Source of the DNA: Candidatus Gottesmanbacteria bacterium RIFCSPHIGHO2_02_FULL_39_14
GTDB lineage: Bacteria > Patescibacteriota > Microgenomatia > 2-02-FULL-39-11
Length of the DNA stretch: 41,938 bases
Direction of reading: 5' to 3'
Assembly: GCA_001779205.1 (NCBI GenBank)
Contig: MFJM01000006.1
Coordinates: 10,327-52,264, forward strand
Positions 35,793 through 41,938 of this stretch are shown here, in pieces. The position numbers and the translations under genes were made by a program. Positions within the stretch are counted from its first letter, which is position 1; every line of letters starts with the position of its first letter. The notes beneath the pieces are model-generated. The model did no database searches. It saw nothing but the letters and a program-made list of their open reading frames with translations, and was not told the DNA's origin.

Positions 35793-36153
35793 TATTAACC
35801 CACCATTGCTTGAAGAGGGTGCATAATCCTTTTTGGTTTAAAGCGACTAGGAAAATTCCATCGAGATACGTTTTTTTCCCAGTAGATTTCCGAATAAATG
35901 ATGCATACCAGTGAGCAATATACTGATTATTTTTCTCTGAAATAATTTCAAAATCAAACAAGACATCCTTTTGGGATTCAGGCACATCCTGCCAAAGATT
36001 TATCAGTTCTTTTTTAGAAGTCAGAGGCTTTTCGAACGGAGTTTCGTAGTATTGGAATTTTTCGGCGAAAAGCGGAGGGATAGATTTTGGATTTTTATCA
36101 ATCCAAGCCTGACCCATTTTATTTATCCATAACCAGCCGGCATTTTTCTTCAT
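35779..36153 (-). CDS. NTF2-like/SnoaL-like protein
   Basis: 'WINKMGQAWIDKNPKSIPPLFAEKFQYYETPFEKPLTSKKELINLWQ'. Confidence 0.65.
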   Translation of the reverse strand: MKKNAGWLWINKMGQAWIDKNPKSIPPLFAEKFQYYETPFEKPLTSKKELINLWQDVPESQKDVLFDFEIISEKNNQYIAHWYASFIRKSTGKKTYLDGIFLVALNQKGLCTLFKQWWVNNENK

Positions 36154-36157
36154 GTTA

Positions 36158-37018
36158 TTAGGAGAGTTTTAGAGCGGAAATAATCATGACAGCGGCAGCA
36201 GTGAAGCGAATGGCGTAAACTTTAAGGGTATGTTTCTCAAGGAGTTGGGGAGCAAATATTGAGAAGAGAAAAGCCATAATCATTGATACGGGTAAAGCTG
36301 TAATTGTTGTAGAGATACTAACATTTTCCGCATAAGCTTTATTTGCAGCGATAGTCCCTAAAGCTAAAGCGAGAGACATAGCAAATGTTGAACTGACACT
36401 ATTAAAAGTCAACTTTTTTAGATCTTTGATGAACAGCGGTGCGGTTGTCAGAAGGAATAATTGGGTAAATAAAGCGACGAACAGATTTACTTCCCAATAG
36501 CCATTATTAATTAGTGATTTATTTATAAAAATATTACTTATTGAGTAGAAGAAAGTGGAGGCAATGGCGATTCCGATTCCAAATGTAAAAAAGGATTTTA
36601 GTGTAAATTTTTCTTCTATACTTACAAACATACCTGCGATGAGTATTATTCCTACTAATCCCAACTGAAAAAAACTAAGTTTTTCGCCAAGAATTGCAAT
36701 ACCAAGAATAACGCCGAATGCAGTACGGAAATTAAATAGAGGAGAAAATACAGATATATCAAGTTTTGATAGTCCGATTATATACAATAATCCAAATAAA
36801 CTATAAAAAAACGAGGCAAAAAGTATATTTTCCCAGGTATTGGGTAATCCTACATGGTTTAATAAGGCCAGAAGAGCAGTAATACACAGGGAAAATAAAT
36901 TCCAGAAGAAATTAAATAACCAGATATTTTGAATAGCGTATTTTGAAGTAAGTTTTCCGATGATAGCAACAAGACCGAATAATATCGAAGCGATCCAGGC
37001 AAATGCTACAAACGACAT
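36158..37018 (-). CDS. EamA/DMT-family transporter
   Basis: 10 TM helix pattern with duplicated EamA halves. Confidence 0.72.
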   Translation of the reverse strand: MSFVAFAWIASILFGLVAIIGKLTSKYAIQNIWLFNFFWNLFSLCITALLALLNHVGLPNTWENILFASFFYSLFGLLYIIGLSKLDISVFSPLFNFRTAFGVILGIAILGEKLSFFQLGLVGIILIAGMFVSIEEKFTLKSFFTFGIGIAIASTFFYSISNIFINKSLINNGYWEVNLFVALFTQLFLLTTAPLFIKDLKKLTFNSVSSTFAMSLALALGTIAANKAYAENVSISTTITALPVSMIMAFLFSIFAPQLLEKHTLKVYAIRFTAAAVMIISALKLS

Positions 37019-37088
37019 AATATGCCAATATTATCACAGGGATTGTTGTATTGAATAGCGCGGGAATTGTGCGATAATTAAAACTGTT

Positions 37089-38135
37089 ATGTATACGCCG
37101 AAGTATTCGATAACCAATAAAATTTTGAAAAATATCGGGATTGTGGAGGCATGTCGGGAGGTAATTGATAATGCGCCGCTTGTGCCCGCCTATGAAAAGA
37201 AGTTCCGGGAAGAAGCGATTATCAGAACGGTTCATCACGGAACCCATATTGAAGGAAATGAGTTGAATCTGACAGAGGCGGAGCAGGTGATTAAAGGGAA
37301 TCCGGTAGTGGCCAAAGACCGGGATATACAGGAAGTAATCAATTACCGCAATGTATTAAATTATCTTGATTATGTGGGTAAAGATGAGGCGGGCGGAAAA
37401 ATAACCGAGGAGGTAATAAAGAAAATTCATGCTTTAACGGTGGAAAAGATAATTCCATCCGAACAATGCGGTGTTTACCGCAAAACCCAGGTGGTGGTTA
37501 AAAATACGGTAACAGGGGAGATTACCTTCCGGCCGCCACCGGCAATTGAGGTATTATACCTGATGGGTGATTTTGTTGAATGGTGTGATAAGACAGATAA
37601 AGAAGAATTACATCCGGTTATGAAAGCAGGTATTACCCACTATGAGCTGGTTAGAATTCATCCTTTTATTGACGGTAACGGCAGAATGGCCAGAGCGGTG
37701 GCGACCTTAGTTCTTTTTCTGGAAAATTATAATATCAAGAAGTTTTTCTCTCTGGAAGAATATTTTGATAAAGATGCGGCACACTATTATGAATCATTAA
37801 GAACAGCGTCTGAGGGAGAATTAACCAGGTGGCTGGAGTATTTTACCTTAGGATTATCAATAGAACTGACCCGGATTAAGGAAAAAGTGCAAAGACTTTC
37901 TACTGATCTTCACCTGAAAGAGAAACTGGGCGGACAGCAGGTGTTTTTATCAGAAAGACAGATTGCCATAATGGAATATATTCAAAGAGTAGGATATTTA
38001 AGTAATGCCGGATTTGCAGACTTATTTCCCAAAATTTCGGAAGATACAATACTGCGGGATCTTCATGATCTTATTAAGAAGGGAATTATTCATAAAGAAG
38101 GCAAGACGAAAGCGGCTAAATACCTTTTAAAATAA
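37089..38135 (+). CDS. Fic family protein with C-terminal winged helix
   Basis: 'HPFIDGNGRMAR' Fic core; N-terminal 'THIEGNELNL' inhibitory-like helix; C-term 'LSERQIAIMEYIQRVGYLSNAGFADLF'. Confidence 0.92.
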   Translation: MYTPKYSITNKILKNIGIVEACREVIDNAPLVPAYEKKFREEAIIRTVHHGTHIEGNELNLTEAEQVIKGNPVVAKDRDIQEVINYRNVLNYLDYVGKDEAGGKITEEVIKKIHALTVEKIIPSEQCGVYRKTQVVVKNTVTGEITFRPPPAIEVLYLMGDFVEWCDKTDKEELHPVMKAGITHYELVRIHPFIDGNGRMARAVATLVLFLENYNIKKFFSLEEYFDKDAAHYYESLRTASEGELTRWLEYFTLGLSIELTRIKEKVQRLSTDLHLKEKLGGQQVFLSERQIAIMEYIQRVGYLSNAGFADLFPKISEDTILRDLHDLIKKGIIHKEGKTKAAKYLLK

Positions 38136-38144
38136 TAAGATAAT

Positions 38145-39920
38145 ATGACGTTCAGGAAATTTGCGGAATTTTTCCGGAAACTGGCGGAAACTACTTTAAG
38201 AAATAAGATAACAATTATTCTGGCAGATTTATTTAAAGAAGCAAAACTTACGGAAATAGGCAAAATCTGTTACCTTTTGCAGGGTAGAGTTGCGCCTCTT
38301 TATGAAGCAGTCGAATTCGGGTTAGCCGATAAAATGATAATTAGAGCTATTGCCGAAGGATTGAACGTCAAAAGAGAAGAAGTCACAACACATTTTAAGA
38401 AAACAGGCGACTTGGGAATCACTATTGAGAAGTTAAAAGAGATAATTAATAAGAGAAAAGTTAATAAAAAAAAATTGAGCGTAGTGGAAGTTTATGAGGT
38501 TTTACATAAGATAGCCACAGCATCAGGGTCCGGGTCACAGGAAGTTAAGATAAAACTTTTAAGTGATTTAATAAAGGATTTGGATTCTTTATCCTGCCGT
38601 TATGTGGTACGTATTCCGATAGGGAAATTGAGATTGGGTTTTTCGGATATGACAATGTTGGATGCTTTGTCATGGATGTTAGACGAATCCAAGCGATATA
38701 GACCTGAAATAGAAAAAGCTTATAACGTAAGGCCGGATTTGGGGTTTATTGCGGAAACGGTTAAAGTAAAAGGTATTGCAGGGTTGACAGATATAAAGCC
38801 GAAAGTGGGTTCACCAATTCTGATGGCGAGGGCGGAAAGAATGACTTCGGGGGAGGATATTATAGAGAAAATAGGAAAGTGTGCTGTAGAGCCCAAGTAC
38901 GATGGGCTGAGATTACAGGGGCATCTTCAAACAACAAAAATATCTTTGTTCTCAAGAAATCTGGAGAATGTGACGCAAATGTATCCGGATATTGTTGAAG
39001 GAATGAAACAACAGCTAAAAGCGAATGAAGCCATAATTGAGGGTGAGGCTGTTGCCTACAATCCAAATACGGGTGAATATCTTCCGTTTCAGGAGACTGT
39101 ACAGAGAAAAAGAAAGTATGATATTGAGGCTTACGCCCGCGAGATACCATTAAAACTTTTCGCCTTTGAACTTTTATACAAAGACGGAAAAAATTACATA
39201 GGCAAGCCTTATATTGAAAGAAGAAGGCAACTAGAGAAAACAGTTGAGCGTGGGGAGACAATATTAGTTTCCCAGGAAGAAGTGGTGGATGATGTACGGA
39301 GGCTTGAGGAGATTTTTCAAGATGCGATCAGCCGCGGTTTGGAAGGGGTGATGGCTAAAAAGTTAAACGGAATTTACCGGGCAGGGTCGCGGGACTTCAC
39401 TTGGATTAAATATAAGAGAAGCTATGCGGGATCACTTTCGGATACGATTGATGCTGTGGTGATGGGTTATGATTTTGGACAGGGGAAGAGGACAGGTTTC
39501 GGGATAGGAGATTTTTTAATAGGAATTTATGATGAAAAGGATGAAAGATTTCTGACTGTTGCTAAAATCGGCACCGGACTTACAGATAGTGAATGGAAAA
39601 CGATAAAAGTGAGAAGTGATGAGTTAAAAGTTAAAGTTAAACCAAAAAATTATGAAGTGGATAAGATTATGGATTGTGATATTTGGATTGAGCCAAGAAT
39701 CGTTACAGAGATCAGGGCTGATGAAATAACCAGATCTCCGGTTCATACAGCTGGGAGAATTATGGGGCCGTCTAAATCCGGCAAGGCATTTGAGGTGAAA
39801 GAAGCGGGACTGGCCTTGAGGTTTCCAAGGTTGGAGAGATTCCGGGATGATAAAAAACCTGCGGATGCGACGACGTTAACGGAATTAAGAAAGATGTATG
39901 GGCAGCAAGGGAAGAAATAA
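38145..39920 (+). CDS. ATP-dependent DNA ligase (archaeal/eukaryotic LigI type)
   Basis: Active site 'EPKYDGLRLQGH', 'GEAVAYNP', 'FAFELLYKDG', 'GLEGVMAKKLNGIYRAGSRDFTWIKYK'. Confidence 0.92.
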   Translation: MTFRKFAEFFRKLAETTLRNKITIILADLFKEAKLTEIGKICYLLQGRVAPLYEAVEFGLADKMIIRAIAEGLNVKREEVTTHFKKTGDLGITIEKLKEIINKRKVNKKKLSVVEVYEVLHKIATASGSGSQEVKIKLLSDLIKDLDSLSCRYVVRIPIGKLRLGFSDMTMLDALSWMLDESKRYRPEIEKAYNVRPDLGFIAETVKVKGIAGLTDIKPKVGSPILMARAERMTSGEDIIEKIGKCAVEPKYDGLRLQGHLQTTKISLFSRNLENVTQMYPDIVEGMKQQLKANEAIIEGEAVAYNPNTGEYLPFQETVQRKRKYDIEAYAREIPLKLFAFELLYKDGKNYIGKPYIERRRQLEKTVERGETILVSQEEVVDDVRRLEEIFQDAISRGLEGVMAKKLNGIYRAGSRDFTWIKYKRSYAGSLSDTIDAVVMGYDFGQGKRTGFGIGDFLIGIYDEKDERFLTVAKIGTGLTDSEWKTIKVRSDELKVKVKPKNYEVDKIMDCDIWIEPRIVTEIRADEITRSPVHTAGRIMGPSKSGKAFEVKEAGLALRFPRLERFRDDKKPADATTLTELRKMYGQQGKK

Positions 39921-39927
39921 TTAAAAA

Positions 39928-40629
39928 ATGAAGATAACTATCACAATACCGGCATATAATGAGGAAAAATACATAGGAAAGACGCTTGATTCGGTTAAAA
40001 AATTAAAGAAGGGTGATTGGACAGAGGAGGTATTAGTGATTGACGGGGGGTCGTCGGATAAAACAAGGGAAATAGCTAAACAAAACGGTGTCAGAGTTAT
40101 TCATGAACCTCATAAAAGTATAGGTTTTGCAAGACAGCACGGTTTAAAACATGCCAAGGGAGACATAATTGCCTTTACGGATGCAGATACGATTTTGCCT
40201 CCTGATTGGTTATTAAAACATGTGGCAATATTAGAAAAATCCGGAGTAGTACTGTCTTTAGGAACTTTTAAGGTTTTTGACGGAAATTTTCCCTATTTAC
40301 AATATATTAATTATTTACAGGCTCCTCTTCAGTGGATTTCATTTGAACTTTTGGGTATTCCTGTTGCATCAGGACAAAATATGGCTTTCTGGAGGGAAAA
40401 GGCAATGGAGATCGGCGGCTTTGATATTAATCTCCGTTTGATTGAAGATGTTGATTTTGCCATCAGAATGAAAAAAGTCGGCAAGGTTGTTTTTTCATAT
40501 AACATGCCTGTTTTTTCATCGGGCCGCAGATCAAATGAGGGGTGGAGATTCTTCGCAAGAGGGGGAGGAGCCTTTGTAAAATACTTCTTGGGTGAAAGGA
40601 CTTTACCTAAATTTCCCGATTACAGATAG
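39928..40629 (+). CDS. GT2-family glycosyltransferase
   Basis: 'TITIPAYNEEKYIGKTLDSVKK', 'VIDGGSSDKT', 'AFTDADTILPPDWL'. Confidence 0.9.
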   Translation: MKITITIPAYNEEKYIGKTLDSVKKLKKGDWTEEVLVIDGGSSDKTREIAKQNGVRVIHEPHKSIGFARQHGLKHAKGDIIAFTDADTILPPDWLLKHVAILEKSGVVLSLGTFKVFDGNFPYLQYINYLQAPLQWISFELLGIPVASGQNMAFWREKAMEIGGFDINLRLIEDVDFAIRMKKVGKVVFSYNMPVFSSGRRSNEGWRFFARGGGAFVKYFLGERTLPKFPDYR

Positions 40630-40635
40630 ATCTTA

Positions 40636-41232
40636 ATGGAAATCCCTACAAATTATATTTTATCGATAAAACCAAAAGGATACCTTACTCAAGGATTAAG
40701 CCATTGTGGTGCCTTTTCGGTTAAGGCAATACTAAGTGCTTATGGACTGGATAATAAGACTCATCCAAAGAATTACCATCCCGTATGGATTGGTAAATTG
40801 ACAGGTTTAACTTTAGGAAAAAACTATTATGTAAATATTTTAAAATCCTATGGTGTTGATTCAGAAATAAAGACGGCAGAGAACTTGTCAAATAATGAGA
40901 GGTTAGACCTTCTTAAATCTCTGTTGGCTCAAGATACTCCTGTAATGGTCAGGATAGGAAACGGTTATATCCATAGCACTAAATATAACCCAATATTAGG
41001 CAGAATATTTATACATTGGATTACTTTATGGGGTTATGACGATAGGAAACAAATATTTTATGTATATGATTCTGCGATGTTAAAAAAACATTGGAGTAAG
41101 AATAATCCTATCGGGAATACGACGAGAACTTATAAGGAGATACTTAGAGATTGGAATTTCGGAAAGTGGCATCCTTTAAATTGGATAGTCATACCAAAAA
41201 ACTTTGTCTATATTAAAATCAAACAGAATTAG
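40636..41232 (+). CDS. C39-like papain-fold cysteine peptidase
   Basis: 'TQGLSHCGAFSVKAIL' (Cys), 'FIHWITLWGYDD' (His), 'FYVYDSA' (Asp). Confidence 0.6.
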   Translation: MEIPTNYILSIKPKGYLTQGLSHCGAFSVKAILSAYGLDNKTHPKNYHPVWIGKLTGLTLGKNYYVNILKSYGVDSEIKTAENLSNNERLDLLKSLLAQDTPVMVRIGNGYIHSTKYNPILGRIFIHWITLWGYDDRKQIFYVYDSAMLKKHWSKNNPIGNTTRTYKEILRDWNFGKWHPLNWIVIPKNFVYIKIKQN

Positions 41233-41448
41233 AAAGTAAACTAATATTTGCTTATTACCGATTTCGTTTAAGTGGTGAATAGAATAATGAACTAACTAAT
41301 CCAGCTAGGCTAACTATAAACAGTAGGAAGCTAACACGTATTATTAATTGTAACAATTGAAATAATATCACTTTTTTTCATAATATCAGGAATGAGTTTT
41401 GTAAATTAATTGAAAAAGATATAATCATTGCGGATTTGTCTTAGCCTA

Positions 41449-41477
41449 TGTCATCCTGAACGAAGTGAAGGATCTCT
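41449..41477 (+). repeat. REP-like element copy A
   Basis: tgtcatcctgaacgaagtgaaggatctct. Confidence 0.85.
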
Positions 41478-41509
41478 CAATTTATTTGAGAAATATACTG
41501 GCATACGCC

Positions 41510-41540
41510 AGAGATTCTTCGGCTTCGCCTCAGAATGACA
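41510..41540 (-). repeat. REP-like element copy B (inverted)
   Basis: agagattcttcggcttcgcctcagaatgaca. Confidence 0.8.
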
Positions 41541-41543
41541 AAT

Positions 41544-41592
41544 TGTCATCCTGAACGAAGTCAAGCTTAGCTTGATGAAGTGAAGGATCTCT
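41544..41592 (+). repeat. REP-like element copy C with internal insertion
   Basis: tgtcatcctgaacgaag-tcaagcttagcttgatgaag-tgaaggatctct. Confidence 0.8.
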
Positions 41593-41601
41593 GAACTTGT
41601 T

Positions 41602-41880
41602 TCAGATTTCATTTGATAGATTATTAAAATCAGGATTAATGGTTTTAATTAAAGCTATCTTTTTCTTTCTGGTCCAACCTTTGATTTTCTTTTCAAAAAC
41701 TATCGCTTCTTCTATATTTCTAAATTCAGTTAAATAGATTAATTTATTAAGATTATATTTTGAAGTAAAACCGGGAATTGATTTTAAACTATGCTCATTT
41801 ATTCTTCTTACTATATTATTGGTTACTCCTATATAAAGTTTATTGGATTTATTAGTCAGAATATAAACATAATAAGTCAT
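41602..41880 (-). CDS. GIY-YIG domain endonuclease
   Basis: 'YYVYILTNKSNKLYIGVTNNIVRRINEH...EEAIVFEKKIKGWTRKKKIALI'. Confidence 0.9.
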   Translation of the reverse strand: MTYYVYILTNKSNKLYIGVTNNIVRRINEHSLKSIPGFTSKYNLNKLIYLTEFRNIEEAIVFEKKIKGWTRKKKIALIKTINPDFNNLSNEI

Positions 41881-41904
41881 TAATTAAAGTATCTCACATT
41901 CGTG

Positions 41905-41938
41905 AGAGATTCTTCCCCCGCTAAGCGGGGTCAGAATG
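41905..41938 (-). repeat. REP-like element copy D (inverted, cut by window end)
   Basis: agagattcttcccccgctaagcggggtcagaatg. Confidence 0.7.

Noticed and set aside
1-41938. UGA reassignment (code 25) as in some CPR lineages
   Set aside because: Several well-recognised genes end in TGA (e.g. trpG, trpF, trpB, recF) at the expected lengths; the in-frame stops found are TAA/TAG and confined to one island.
1-41938. CRISPR array or Cas genes
   Set aside because: No regularly spaced repeats of 25-40 bp and no Cas-like motifs seen.

Overview
The window looks like a chromosomal segment of an uncultured bacterium, probably Candidate Phyla Radiation / Microgenomates-like. That placement is an inference from tight gene packing, TrbC/VirB2-like mini-pilins, archaeal-type UMP kinase and ATP-dependent ligase, and palindromic insertions inside genes. 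The standard genetic code fits almost everywhere. Main content: membrane glycosyltransferases and pilin-like proteins (0-5.2 kb); two CAT-anticodon tRNAs (5.7-6.3 kb); an accessory island whose genes carry in-frame stops (6.7-10 kb); an FTR1 permease and MBL hydrolase; a T-box-controlled complete trp operon (trpEGDCFBA) ending in a fused YbaK-like editing domain/TrpRS gene (13.9-21.9 kb); three PIN-domain toxin-antitoxin pairs; a housekeeping block (ftsH, 5'-3' exonuclease, GT4, mutM, metK, pyrH, recF, nnrD); a wHTH-HATPase + STAS-like pair with a perfect palindromic operator; tandem EamA transporters around a TA module; Fic; ATP-dependent DNA ligase; GT2; a C39-like peptidase; and a GIY-YIG gene flanked by inverted repeats. 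Top candidates for novelty: (1) the editing-domain-TrpRS fusion at the end of a Trp T-box operon that also has divergent TrpB and TrpC; (2) a cluster of adjacent genes (6725-9824) interrupted only by in-frame TAA/TAG, partly bounded by a 28-bp direct repeat; (3) leaderless promoter architecture with exactly 9 nt between the -10 box and ATG at all three TA operons; (4) in-frame palindromic elements inside nnrD; (5) the wHTH-HATPase/STAS module with its operator filling the -35/-10 spacer; (6) an initiator-like tRNA lacking canonical D-loop/T-loop residues. No homology searches were run; family calls are from motif reading.
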